A DNA stretch of 64,000 bases, taken from NCBI RefSeq assembly GCF_003015185.1, contig NZ_CP027860.1, positions 1,240,001-1,304,000 on the forward strand. The letters are read 5' to 3'. The stretch is from Ahniella affigens. GTDB lineage: Bacteria > Pseudomonadota > Gammaproteobacteria > Xanthomonadales > Ahniellaceae. Positions 17,903-26,444 of the stretch are shown in pieces (the first letter of the stretch is position 1; each line of letters starts with the position of its first letter). The notes below the pieces were generated by a model. The model did no database searches, was not told the DNA's origin, and was given only the letters and a program-made list of their open reading frames with translations. Position numbers and translations under genes: made by a program.

Positions 17903-19525
17903 CTACAGATCGCTGCTGTCAACGATTTCGAGTGACTTGGTCTTGCCGCGAAGTTCGTACACCCCGCGGCCCTCGGTAGTTTCCTCGTTGAAGTCGATAT
18001 TCAGAATCAACTGCAGATCGCTCTTGCCTTGCAGCCGCACGCGGGACAGGGTCCAGGTGCTGCCATCCCGCTCTTCGTCCCGCTGCGCCTCGACCACACC
18101 GGTGAGCGTCATGGCCTTGGACTTCGGCCCGAGCAGTTCGGCGCGGATTTGCCCGCCTTGTTGTTCGAGCAGGCTCAATGTCCAAGCCTGATCGGTGTCG
18201 CTGACGCTGAGCGTATAGTGGCCGAGCAGGTACTCCGCCCAGGCGCTGCGTGATTCGGGATCGGCAGTCGGCGCGCTGTCGGGCTCGGTAGTTGGGGTCT
18301 CGTCAGCGGCTGTTTCGCTGGACGCGGCTTCGGCAGCATCTGATGCCGAGGACTCTGACGCCGCAAGTTCCGGATCCGTTTCCGTTGATTCAGCGGTGTC
18401 GGTTTCGTTGGCGTCGGCCGATGCGTCGACTTGATGCGACCCGGCATCCAATCTTCGGGCCGTGCCAAAGCCGTACCAGATCACCCAAGGCAAAATCAGC
18501 AGAACGGGGACAGCGATCAACCAGGATGCGCGCGAAGCAGGTCGGGCTTCCGCTTGGCGCGCAAGCGTCGGCGCTTCATGCATGCGGGTTCGCGCGGAGT
18601 CAACGGCAGGCGGCAAGGTCGGCGCGGCGCGCGGATTCGGCGTGGGCGAGCGGTAGTCGGCGCCTGCCGGCGGTAGCACCGCGAGCAGCGCCTGAACCAA
18701 CTCGGAAGTATTGGCAAACCGGTCCTTTGGTTTGGTCCGCAGCATCGTGGCAATGAGTTCGGCCGTCGGCGCATCGACGTCGGCGCGAAACGTACGAACG
18801 TCAGGCGCCTCGGGCGGGTTCATCATCGTTTCGATGGCTTCGGCGTCGCTGTCGAATTGGTGCGGACTGCGTCCGGCCAGCAACTCGAAGAACACCACAC
18901 CGAGTGCGTATTGATCGGTGCGGCCATCAAGATTGGCGTCGGGATGCCAAGCCTCGGGCGCCAGATAGCCGGTGGTGCCGAGTACCATGCCCGACTGCGT
19001 GAGTCGCGTACCGAACAATTCGCCACTGCTCGCAATGCCGAGATCCGCGATCTTGACGTGCTCGTTTTCGACACTCGTCGGCGTGGAGAGCAACAAATTC
19101 GCTGGTTTGATGTCGCGATGGACCACGCCCATCTCGTGAATGGCCGCGAGACCCCGGGCCGCCTCGAACATCCAGCGCTTCAGCTGCGCAATGGACGGCA
19201 TGCGCAGTCGCGCCGCATCGGCCACTGAGCGCTCGAGGAGCTCCATCGCGAAGAACGGCGCGCCCTCGTGCATTCCTACCGAATAAATCTGCACGACATT
19301 GGGGTGATTGATCCGTGCCAGGATCCGCGCTTCCCGAAGGAAGCGCTCCATTTCATCGCGATGCTCTTCCCAGTTGCCAGACTGGACCTTGATGGCCAGA
19401 TCACGTTGCAGGGCCGGATCGCGCGCCCGATACACCACCCCCATGCCGCCCCGGCCAATTTCACCGAGGATCTCGAAGCCGCCGATGTAGGGGGGGAGCA
19501 CAGGATTGGGCACGGATTGGACCAA
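17903..19525 (-). CDS. Transmembrane Ser/Thr protein kinase with extracytoplasmic domain
   Basis: 540 residues. Cytoplasmic Hanks-type kinase domain ~15-280: glycine loop GRGGMG (24-29), Lys46 in AIK, catalytic HRDIKPAN (Asp138), and a DLG in place of DFG (Asp161). The metal-binding Asp is kept, so it should be active. A Pro/Ala juxtamembrane linker leads to one membrane helix at ~334-353, then a very acidic Ser/Glu/Ala linker (360-425). The C-terminal ~110-residue domain (HYTLSVSDTDQAW...IDFNEETTEGRGVYELRGK) would lie in the periplasm and may sense a signal. No sigma factor gene is adjacent, unlike the other two kinases in the window. Confidence 0.87.
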   Translation of the reverse strand: MVQSVPNPVLPPYIGGFEILGEIGRGGMGVVYRARDPALQRDLAIKVQSGNWEEHRDEMERFLREARILARINHPNVVQIYSVGMHEGAPFFAMELLERSVADAARLRMPSIAQLKRWMFEAARGLAAIHEMGVVHRDIKPANLLLSTPTSVENEHVKIADLGIASSGELFGTRLTQSGMVLGTTGYLAPEAWHPDANLDGRTDQYALGVVFFELLAGRSPHQFDSDAEAIETMMNPPEAPDVRTFRADVDAPTAELIATMLRTKPKDRFANTSELVQALLAVLPPAGADYRSPTPNPRAAPTLPPAVDSARTRMHEAPTLARQAEARPASRASWLIAVPVLLILPWVIWYGFGTARRLDAGSHQVDASADANETDTAESTETDPELAASESSASDAAEAASSETAADETPTTEPDSAPTADPESRSAWAEYLLGHYTLSVSDTDQAWTLSLLEQQGGQIRAELLGPKSKAMTLTGVVEAQRDEERDGSTWTLSRVRLQGKSDLQLILNIDFNEETTEGRGVYELRGKTKSLEIVDSSDL

Positions 19526-19770
19526 GTTTCAGCGAGTCGAAGTGCCGGAGTCTAACAGGGTGATCAACGGTGCCGATTCTGAATAGCGCGTCAATTGCAA
19601 GCCGAGCATCTCCTTCTGTGCCGGTCTTTTGACGATTCAATGGGTCCCGGTTTCAAAGAGCGGCGCAGATTATCGTGGGGCAGAGCAGGTACCTCGCTGC
19701 GCCGGGCAAAGTGCTTGGTCATGTTGCCCAAAATCATCGATCATTGTCAGTTCAATGCGATGGAGCCTGC

Positions 19771-20328
19771 ATGAAGATTGTACTGACCGATTTCGCCCGC
19801 CCCCGGCTGTTCCCCAAGGAGCCGCGCAAGAACACCATTCAGGACATCACCCCGGAGCAGTTCGAGGCGCATTTGAACTCAGTACCGCCCGAGCGCGTCC
19901 TGGACGGCTACGCGCCATTCTGCAAACTCTACGTCTACCGAAACTGGACGTCGACGCGGTGCTTGACAGTCCCCATTACCGACGAAAATCGACACCTGTT
20001 GCGCTCCGACTACGATGCTCGCAATAAGGATGAGCTGCCGGTCTTGGCGCGGTGGTTCGAAGGTGTCGAACCGCCGGTCGCAGCCTACTTGATCGTGATT
20101 TTGTACGACCGCGCGCAGATGGCGAAGGAGGGCACGCCTGTGGACGCCGATTGGGGCGTCGTTGGGTGCATGTACACGGCCACGCCTGACGAAACGCCGA
20201 TGGCGCCAATCACCATGATGCGCAACGCGCTCGGCGTCGCTGAAGGGGGCTCGGGCGTGCCATTGGATCGCGCGGCTTATCAGAGAAGCGTCGCATTTTG
20301 GCGCGTGCATGCGAACTGGCGTGGGTGA
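19771..20328 (+). CDS. DUF3228 family protein
   Basis: 185 residues from ATG 19771 (MKIVLTDFARPRLFPKEPRK...), the conserved beginning of DUF3228 proteins; the frame extends upstream to 19675 without a sensible start. Conserved blocks include DGYAPFCKLYVYRNW, DELPVLARWFEGVEPP, DWGVVGCMYTATPDETPMAPITMMRN and EGGSGVPLDR. No signal peptide. Family function is unknown. It is convergent with the DUF1615 lipoprotein gene. Confidence 0.85.
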   Translation: MKIVLTDFARPRLFPKEPRKNTIQDITPEQFEAHLNSVPPERVLDGYAPFCKLYVYRNWTSTRCLTVPITDENRHLLRSDYDARNKDELPVLARWFEGVEPPVAAYLIVILYDRAQMAKEGTPVDADWGVVGCMYTATPDETPMAPITMMRNALGVAEGGSGVPLDRAAYQRSVAFWRVHANWRG

Positions 20329-20411
20329 TCATTGAGCGCCAATTGTCACCGCGCGGCAGTTGCGACCCATTCGTCGTCAAATGGTGCGCTGACGCGCGGG
20401 CTGGTGACGCG

Positions 20412-21554
20412 CTACTTCGGCGCGGCATACGCCCGGTTGATGCATTGTTGATAGCGCTCCTGCACCCGATTCGCGAACCACTCGGTAGTCAATTTACGTG
20501 TGATCTTCGGGCTCTTCAGCAGGATGCTCGGCAGCGCCGCTCGGGGCAATTGCCGACCCGCTTTGGTGTCGGCGCGCTCAAACACACGCTGGTAGGTTTC
20601 CGTTTGCTCAAAGTCGAACGCGTCTTCCAGAGTCAGATCGCGCTCGATTTGGGACGGGCTCAAATCCAAGCGGTCAGCAATCGCCAGTAGCGCCTGCTCT
20701 GTCTGACTTTGGGGGCGATCGCGGAATCGTCGCTCTGGAATGCGGAGGTCGCCATCGGGAATCAGCTTACGACCTGAGATTGACGACAGCACCTGCTGAA
20801 ACGCCGCATTGCGACTCGCATACCAGCCCGCATTGAAATCGGCATAACGGTAGATGTGCCGCTGGTACGAGTTCGGGTACTTCAATAGATGGGCGATGCC
20901 GAAGTAGAGCCCGCCACGTCGCGTAAATACCTCGTCACGGATCCGCGCGCCCTGTTCATAGGGGTAGCCATGTGCTTCGGCAAACTGTTCGGCGAACGCA
21001 ATCGATACCTGCATCGAGCCCCCGGTGTGGACGGGATTCGCACTGGCAAACAGGGTTTTCCCGAGCGGCACTTTGGCGATCATTTCGTCAAACAGGTCGC
21101 TCATGTCCTTTTCGGTGCGGAGCGCATTCAAACGCTCGTCGAAATTCTGTCCGTTGCCCGAGGGCAGCAACAATGCTGCGTGGACGGCAAACTTGGGGAT
21201 CTTCAGGGTGGCGCCGCGCCGTTCAATTTCCAAGCGCGCAATGCTTGGGAGATTTGGAACCGTCGGGTTGGCGCGAAAGCCGGTTTCCTGCTCGATGACC
21301 GCGACGGCCGCGCACAGATTGTCGGTGCTGGGCGGCAAATCGAGATGCCGAAAACTCGCTTCGATGTCTGATGCCCAGGCCGATCGGTCGGCCAAGTTGG
21401 CCGGCAACAGATCGTTCTCCAGCTGGGCACGAATGTCTTCGGGTGTTCGCTCGGCCGACGGCGCGACCGGCGTTGATGCGCAGCCGCCCAGAAGCAAGGT
21501 CAGCGACAGGGCAGACAGAATCAGGATGGCACGGGCGGAAGGATTGATGATCAT
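20412..21554 (-). CDS. DUF1615 family lipoprotein
   Basis: 380 residues from ATG 21554. A lipoprotein signal peptide ends in LLLGGC (lipobox, Cys at about residue 24), so the protein should be lipid-anchored in the cell envelope. The body matches the DUF1615 family as I know it: AVIEQETGFRANPTVPNLPSIA, KTLFASANPVHTGGSMQVSI, GGLYFGIAHLLKYPNSY, HIYRYADFNAGWYASRNAAFQ. The EQETGF segment recalls the glutamate region of lysozyme-like folds, which would suit a role at peptidoglycan, but that is inference. Start 21719 would add a non-signal Arg-rich stretch and was rejected. Confidence 0.85.
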   Translation of the reverse strand: MIINPSARAILILSALSLTLLLGGCASTPVAPSAERTPEDIRAQLENDLLPANLADRSAWASDIEASFRHLDLPPSTDNLCAAVAVIEQETGFRANPTVPNLPSIARLEIERRGATLKIPKFAVHAALLLPSGNGQNFDERLNALRTEKDMSDLFDEMIAKVPLGKTLFASANPVHTGGSMQVSIAFAEQFAEAHGYPYEQGARIRDEVFTRRGGLYFGIAHLLKYPNSYQRHIYRYADFNAGWYASRNAAFQQVLSSISGRKLIPDGDLRIPERRFRDRPQSQTEQALLAIADRLDLSPSQIERDLTLEDAFDFEQTETYQRVFERADTKAGRQLPRAALPSILLKSPKITRKLTTEWFANRVQERYQQCINRAYAAPK

Positions 21555-21748
21555 GGTGTGACTATACAAATTTGGTGATGGCTTCGCAGCTGGGTCGGCT
21601 TGGTCTGTCATCGCATTGCCGAACGCCGGCTGTGAGAGGCGGCGGCCGAGTCGCACAATCTGCCACTTGGCGCTGCGCGAACGACGACGTCGTCGCTGCC
21701 GCCTTGGCGACTGACGCAAGGACCTGGCGCGCCCTTACCATTGGCGCC

Positions 21749-22753
21749 ATGACCAAATCGACGACCCTCCAATCGCTGCTGGTGCTCGCCGTCACCGTGT
21801 TGCTGGCCAGCTGCAGTCCGCCTGAGTATCCGGCTGATTGGCCGAAGCCCGTGGATGCCTGGCTCGACCGTCGGGGTGGTTGCCCGGACCTCAGCGGAGA
21901 TTTTGACGCTGTGCGAACGGAATTGATTTGGCTGCTCTTAGCCGAGCGCCAGAAAACAGCCGCTGACAAGTACCACCACGAGCAACGAGCCCGCTTCACC
22001 CAGGCCGACGATGGAAACTGGTTGCGGATCGAATTGAGCTTGAATGAACGCGGTCTGCGCGACTATCGGGCCAACCAATTGCGCTTCAATCTTGATGACC
22101 CCATGCCGTTTCGACGGTTGACGCTGTATCGGGATCAGGACTTTCAATGTCGGAGCGGCTGGTTGGAGAGCCTGCATTATCCCGAAGCCAGTTCGACCAC
22201 CGGCGTGCAACGAAAACTCGCGCGCTTTCGGCGCGATGCGGACCATGGATTGGTGGCCGAAACTGTCTCGGCGGTCGAGCGAACCTTGAGCTATTCGAGC
22301 GCGACCGGCGCGGCGTTCATCACCCAGGACGAGCGCGAGTGGCATCGCTGGCCGCAGCGCTCGCCCGAGGCCGATCAACGGCTCGGTGCCGAGCAATCTG
22401 TGACGCTGTATCGGTACGACTGGCAAAACGGTCCATCAAGCGTTCCTACGCGTTTCAATAACTATCGGATGCAGCCAATCTGTCTGCAACTCCATGTGTT
22501 CGGAACGGTCATCGCGCCCGCTGGTCCCGAGCTTCGCCGCAGTCGCGACGATGTGAGCCCGCTACCGCCGCAATGTCCCATTGGCTGGGGCAAGTTCGAT
22601 CCCGGCGAAACGCTGCGGCGGGAATTCGCACTGCCTGAATACGGCGGCGAGTCCCAGCAGATTGTGTGGTTTCCCTTGGAGCAGGGGGAATCCGGTCGAC
22701 AGATGATCTTGGTCAATGATGCCGCGCATTTGCCGATGATGCCTGAGCGTTGA
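21749..22753 (+). CDS. Putative lipoprotein of unknown function
   Basis: 334 residues from ATG 21749 with a lipoprotein signal peptide ending VLLASC (Cys at about residue 21). Upstream in-frame codons to 21572 overlap the promoter of the divergent DUF1615 gene and are unlikely to be coding. The mature part contains GGCPDLSGDFDAVRTELIWLL and several beta-rich segments; no known domain recognised. Divergent from the DUF1615 lipoprotein with ~195 bases between starts, so the two may share a control region. Confidence 0.72.
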   Translation: MTKSTTLQSLLVLAVTVLLASCSPPEYPADWPKPVDAWLDRRGGCPDLSGDFDAVRTELIWLLLAERQKTAADKYHHEQRARFTQADDGNWLRIELSLNERGLRDYRANQLRFNLDDPMPFRRLTLYRDQDFQCRSGWLESLHYPEASSTTGVQRKLARFRRDADHGLVAETVSAVERTLSYSSATGAAFITQDEREWHRWPQRSPEADQRLGAEQSVTLYRYDWQNGPSSVPTRFNNYRMQPICLQLHVFGTVIAPAGPELRRSRDDVSPLPPQCPIGWGKFDPGETLRREFALPEYGGESQQIVWFPLEQGESGRQMILVNDAAHLPMMPER

Positions 22754-22905
22754 TCGCAGTACTTGGGCCGCTTGCTTGCATCGAGACGTCGCGGCGACGG
22801 GTAACAGTGTTGCGCCGTCGCAAAGTCGATCGGCGTGTGTCGTTGCACATTCGTGCCACATGGGCTAGCGTTTGATTCTTTCCCCCGTCGACGCAGTATT
22901 TACCT

Positions 22906-23844
22906 ATGAACGAACAGCGCTTTTATCCGATTGGAACACCAGGACAACCTTGGGGCGACGCCGAGCGGGCGGAGTGGCTGTCACGACAGGTTCGTCATCG
23001 CTCCTATGCCGATGAGGTCGAGGCGCGCATTCTGGCGCTGGCGACGCGCTTTCAGGTCGATACGTATGGCGAGGTCAGCTATCAGGGCGAGCACTTTGCG
23101 CTGCACGCCGTGCGCGTGGGCCATTGGCGGGACGACCTGCCCTACATGCTGGTCACTGGCGGGGTTCATGGTTACGAAACCAGCGGCGTGCACGGCGCGC
23201 TGCAGTTTCTGGAAACCAGAGCGGCCGACTATGCCGAGCGCGTGAATCTACTGTGTGTGCCGTGCATCAGCCCTTGGGCTTATGAGCGCATTCACCGCTG
23301 GAATGGCGAGGCCGTTGACCCAAACCGTTCGTTCAAGACGCCGAGCGCGGCGCGCGAATCAGCGGCATTGATGCGCCTGTTGGCGCCAATCCAGGCGCGC
23401 TTCATCATGCACATCGACTTGCATGAGACCACCGATACGGATGAAACCGAGTATCGTCCGGCGCTTTCAGCCCGGGATGGCAAGCCATTTGAGCCGGATG
23501 TCATCCCTGACGGGTTCTATCTGGTCGACGACGCTGACAAGCCGCAGCCGGCGTTTCAGCAGGCAATCATTGCTGCGGTCAGTCAGGTCACGCACATTGC
23601 ACCTGCCGATGATCAGGGCAACATCATCGGTTCACCCGTGGTCTCGCCCGGTGTCATCGAATACGCGTTCAAGCAGCTTGGACTCTGTGCGGGCGTGACG
23701 GACGCGCCGTACACGACCACAACCGAAGTGTATCCAGACAGCTCGCGTGCTACGCCCGAGCAATGCAATGCGGCGCAGGTGGCAGCAGTGTGTGCGGCCA
23801 TCGAGTTCGCGCTGGCGGCTGCAAGCAAGGGGCAATCAGGTTAA
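22906..23844 (+). CDS. M14 family metallocarboxypeptidase / AspA-like deacylase
   Basis: 312 residues, no signal peptide. Zinc ligands are readable: His88 and Glu91 in GGVHGYET (HxxE) and His169 or His173 in HIDLHETTDTDE. The order VTGGVHGYETSG, CVPCISPWAYERIHRWN, DPNRSFKTPS and the late TTTTEVYPDSS (glutamate base region) matches M14 peptidases related to succinylglutamate desuccinylase/aspartoacylase. It probably removes a C-terminal residue or an acyl group from a small amide substrate in the cytoplasm. ATG 22906 has no strong ribosome site but is the only start before the conserved part. Confidence 0.85.
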   Translation: MNEQRFYPIGTPGQPWGDAERAEWLSRQVRHRSYADEVEARILALATRFQVDTYGEVSYQGEHFALHAVRVGHWRDDLPYMLVTGGVHGYETSGVHGALQFLETRAADYAERVNLLCVPCISPWAYERIHRWNGEAVDPNRSFKTPSAARESAALMRLLAPIQARFIMHIDLHETTDTDETEYRPALSARDGKPFEPDVIPDGFYLVDDADKPQPAFQQAIIAAVSQVTHIAPADDQGNIIGSPVVSPGVIEYAFKQLGLCAGVTDAPYTTTTEVYPDSSRATPEQCNAAQVAAVCAAIEFALAAASKGQSG

Positions 23845-23976
23845 GCCATGTCTGAGCAGCGGCTTGCCGACCCGGTACTTGGCTGAACTCGCTGCAGTCC
23901 CCAACTTTCGGAAGATCGAGAAGCGGCGCTGGCGCGAACAAGTGGTCGCCGCATCGATGCCCTGAGAATCGGCGCG

Positions 23977-24639
23977 CTAGGGCGTAACGGTTGTTGCGGG
24001 TGAGACGACCGCTGGGCAGGCCTCATTGCCCACACGAACTCGAAATTGTGTGGGTTGGTCGAGGCCCGCGTAGCTTTGCGTGGTATCGCCGTTCGCGAGC
24101 TTGTACCAGCGCAGTCCGTCTGGAGACTGCTCCCACTGCAACACGCTGCCGATTTGACCGGAAAGCGACAGCATGCCGGAGCTGCCATTACCGGATGGGG
24201 TCAGCGTCCCTGCGACCGACATCGCGCTGGACCGAATCGTCAGATTGTGCAGCGTGTTGTTGCCATTGTTGGGGTCACTCGCGAAATTGATCGACACCAA
24301 CAGCGTATGATCGCCCGCGTTGCTGAAATTGCCCGGCACGTCAAACACCAAGGTGCGCGCACTCATCGATTCCCAAGGCGTGTCCAGCACAAAGAGTTGA
24401 TTCTGGGACGCATTGCCGTCCAACGCGTACAGACCCAGAAACTGCGTGCCCGCATTCAGTCGGGCACCGTAGTTGTAGGCCACGACACGGACGGTTTCGT
24501 TCCCCAGCATGCAACCGGATTGCGGTGTGGCCAGGTTCAAGAGCGCCAGATCTTGTGCGCCGCTTAAGGGCGCGATGAGGCTCAACAAACAGAGCAGCAA
24601 CAAGTTAAGGAAACAGGTTCGCGGCGCGGTAGTGATCAT
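23977..24639 (-). CDS. Secreted CARDB-like protein, tandem paralogue B
   Basis: 220 residues with a signal peptide (NLLLLCLLSLIAPLSGAQ). Its mature start DLALLNLATPQSGCMLGNETVRVVAYNYG parallels the start of its upstream neighbour. The middle resembles CARDB/APHP-type Ig-like domains of exported proteins (FDVPGNFSNAGDHTLLVSINFASDPNNGNNT). The second half has a QWEQSPDGLRWYKLANGDT segment also shared with the neighbour (EWQISPDGLRWLSL). Its start overlaps the stop of the upstream gene by four bases (ATGA), so the pair is translationally coupled. It lacks the FE-type tail of the partner. Confidence 0.75.
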   Translation of the reverse strand: MITTAPRTCFLNLLLLCLLSLIAPLSGAQDLALLNLATPQSGCMLGNETVRVVAYNYGARLNAGTQFLGLYALDGNASQNQLFVLDTPWESMSARTLVFDVPGNFSNAGDHTLLVSINFASDPNNGNNTLHNLTIRSSAMSVAGTLTPSGNGSSGMLSLSGQIGSVLQWEQSPDGLRWYKLANGDTTQSYAGLDQPTQFRVRVGNEACPAVVSPATTVTP

Positions 24640-25403
24640 TCAAAATCTCCTTCAAACATGTGATCGGGACTCACCCAATGCGCCGACGACAGCGCGGCGG
24701 CGCAGCGCCCGTTTTGGACCAGCGCGCGAAACGCGTTGGGTGCTTCCAGATTGCTGAATCCTTGCGAGGCACTCTGATTCTCAAGTGAGAGCCAGCGCAG
24801 ACCATCTGGACTGATTTGCCATTCGACGATCGCACCATGGTGACCCTGCAACGTCACGGCGCCAGCGTCGGCAACGGCCGAAGGACTCTGGGGCGTGCCG
24901 CCGACACTCGGGAGGAAGTTTTCGACGACAACACCGTCCAGGATGTCATTGGCAGGATTGGTCTCGCCGTCAATGCTGACTTGGGCGCGCAGTGTGTAAA
25001 GGCCTTCGGCTTGGAGATTGGCGCCAGTGAAGCTGAAGGTGTGGCGGAACGTGGCCATGCTGGGCAGCGGATTGCCGCGCAGAATGACCTCTTCATTGGC
25101 AGGCAGATTGCCGACCTGGTAGCTCAAACGGTAGATTGAGCCGCCCGGTACCGCGGTGCCGAAATTCTGGATTTCGACACTGACTGTTTCCGCGTCGCCG
25201 AGTTGGCAGCCGGATACCGGCGTCACGATACGCGTGACGGCAAGGTCCTGGGCCAGTCCGCGTTCTGGACCGAGCAGCAGGCTGAACAGGCACGCAATTA
25301 GCCAGATCAGCGGCGCCAGCTTGGTGCCGAGTGCGCTGACGATCGGGGCGCCTTGCCGATCAGGATCAGAATGGGCTGGAGGTGGTCGACGGATTGCCTT
25401 CAT
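24636..25403 (-). CDS. Secreted CARDB-like protein, tandem paralogue A
   Basis: 255 residues. A hydrophobic segment (LIWLIACLFSLLLGPERGLAQ) after a basic start gives a signal peptide; an internal start closer to it is possible. The mature protein begins DLAVTRIVTPVSGCQLGDAETVSVEIQNFG, an Ig-like CARDB-type beta-sandwich, and has a second module with SPDGLRW. The C-terminus FEGDFE is a variant of the tail on other exported proteins here. It precedes and overlaps its paralogue, indicating a tandem duplication kept in one operon. Probably surface or secreted; role unknown. Confidence 0.75.
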   Translation of the reverse strand: MKAIRRPPPAHSDPDRQGAPIVSALGTKLAPLIWLIACLFSLLLGPERGLAQDLAVTRIVTPVSGCQLGDAETVSVEIQNFGTAVPGGSIYRLSYQVGNLPANEEVILRGNPLPSMATFRHTFSFTGANLQAEGLYTLRAQVSIDGETNPANDILDGVVVENFLPSVGGTPQSPSAVADAGAVTLQGHHGAIVEWQISPDGLRWLSLENQSASQGFSNLEAPNAFRALVQNGRCAAALSSAHWVSPDHMFEGDFE

Positions 25404-25593
25404 GGTGGGCAGGAGCTCGGGTGGGCGGGGTCTTGTTGAGCTAGCGAAATTCGACCAGCGAAATTGTCATCGCGCGCCAAATCAGGTCATCCACGCGCGC
25501 TGCGCGTCGGCTTTGGCAATCGCCAGGCCATACTCAGACTTGGTACAGTGAGCGCGCGGCACTGTGCCCGCACGGTCTGAAAAGGGAATCATC

Positions 25594-26127
25594 GTGAGCG
25601 GACGAGTTCTGGCAATCTGCGCGCTGTTGTTCGCCCATGGCATGGCGGCCGCGAAGGACGAAGCTGATCTATTGCGCGTCGTATTGCCCGATACGTGTCA
25701 GATCTCTGCGGAAGTTCGTCGGGACGCAGAGTCGGCCTGCTGGTATCTCGAGTGCGGCGATCGCCCGCTCCAGCAATTGGCTTGCGACGTAACGGCGATG
25801 CATCAGATTGCCGAATTGTCGCTGGCGCCGGACGGACAGAGTCTGGCCGTCTTGTCAGTCGGGGAGGGCCACCCGATCTTGGAATGGGTGGCATTGTCGC
25901 CACTCAGGGACCAAGGGCAATACCAGGTTCTGTGCGAGCAAAACCCGTATCCCGGCACGATCTGGCTGAACGGTTGGCAAGATGGTCAGATGAAGATCGG
26001 CGCGAGTGTCGATCTGCGGATCGATGGCGCCGAATCCCGAATCGACGTTTCCGATCCGCGGGATTTCGCGTTTTTGTGGTCGGCCAATCCTTGCGCGCTG
26101 ACCGAACAGCCGCCGTCTTCGAAGTAG
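25594..26127 (+). CDS. Hypothetical exported protein
   Basis: 177 residues from GTG 25594, preceded by aaaggg at proper spacing and followed by a signal peptide (SGRVLAICALLFAHGMAAA). GTG 25564 is the alternative. The mature part (LPDTCQISAEVRRDAESACWYLECGD...LAPDGQSLAVLSVGEGHPI) has four cysteines likely paired in the periplasm and a WD/TolB-like 'APDGQSLAVLS' strand. No family recognised. Followed by a dispersed repeat. Confidence 0.65.
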   Translation: MSGRVLAICALLFAHGMAAAKDEADLLRVVLPDTCQISAEVRRDAESACWYLECGDRPLQQLACDVTAMHQIAELSLAPDGQSLAVLSVGEGHPILEWVALSPLRDQGQYQVLCEQNPYPGTIWLNGWQDGQMKIGASVDLRIDGAESRIDVSDPRDFAFLWSANPCALTEQPPSSK

Positions 26128-26444
26128 TCGTTGTATTGGCCGGACGGAGCGCTTATTCGCGCATCAAACGATCAGCGACGATGCGCGATGCTTACGACGG
26201 CGCAACATGGCAAGTAGCCCTCTCCCCGGCCCGCTCCCACTCGCGTGGGAGCGGGAGCGCGCCCTCCCCCGCGATCGCCGGGGAGGGTCGGGGAGGGGAA
26301 TACTTGCGATTGGAGCGGATATCAAGCGCAGAAACCATGGTTACATAAATCAAAAAGTATCGTGTTTTCGAGGAGCGCCTTGGGAGCGTTCCCAGTGCGT
26401 GCAGAGGCGCCATAGACGCCATGGACTGCTTTGGCGCGCGTTGG
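26128..26444. other. Intergenic region with one long palindromic repeat
   Basis: 317 bases between convergent genes. The repeat occupies 26151-26308; 26309-26444 holds nothing I recognise. Confidence 0.65.
26151..26308 (+). repeat. Dispersed palindromic element, copy 4 (long form)
   Basis: gcttattcgcgcatcaaacg, gatgcgcgatgcttacgacgg, core from 26211 with cccgctcccactcgcgtgggagcggg, then ccctcccccgcgatcgccggggaggg and the end tacttgcg at 26308. Best full-length example with copy 3b. Confidence 0.88.

Noticed and set aside
17481-17935. Several 60-115 residue frames in the repeat cluster
   Set aside because: They are translations of the palindromic repeat and recur wherever it occurs.
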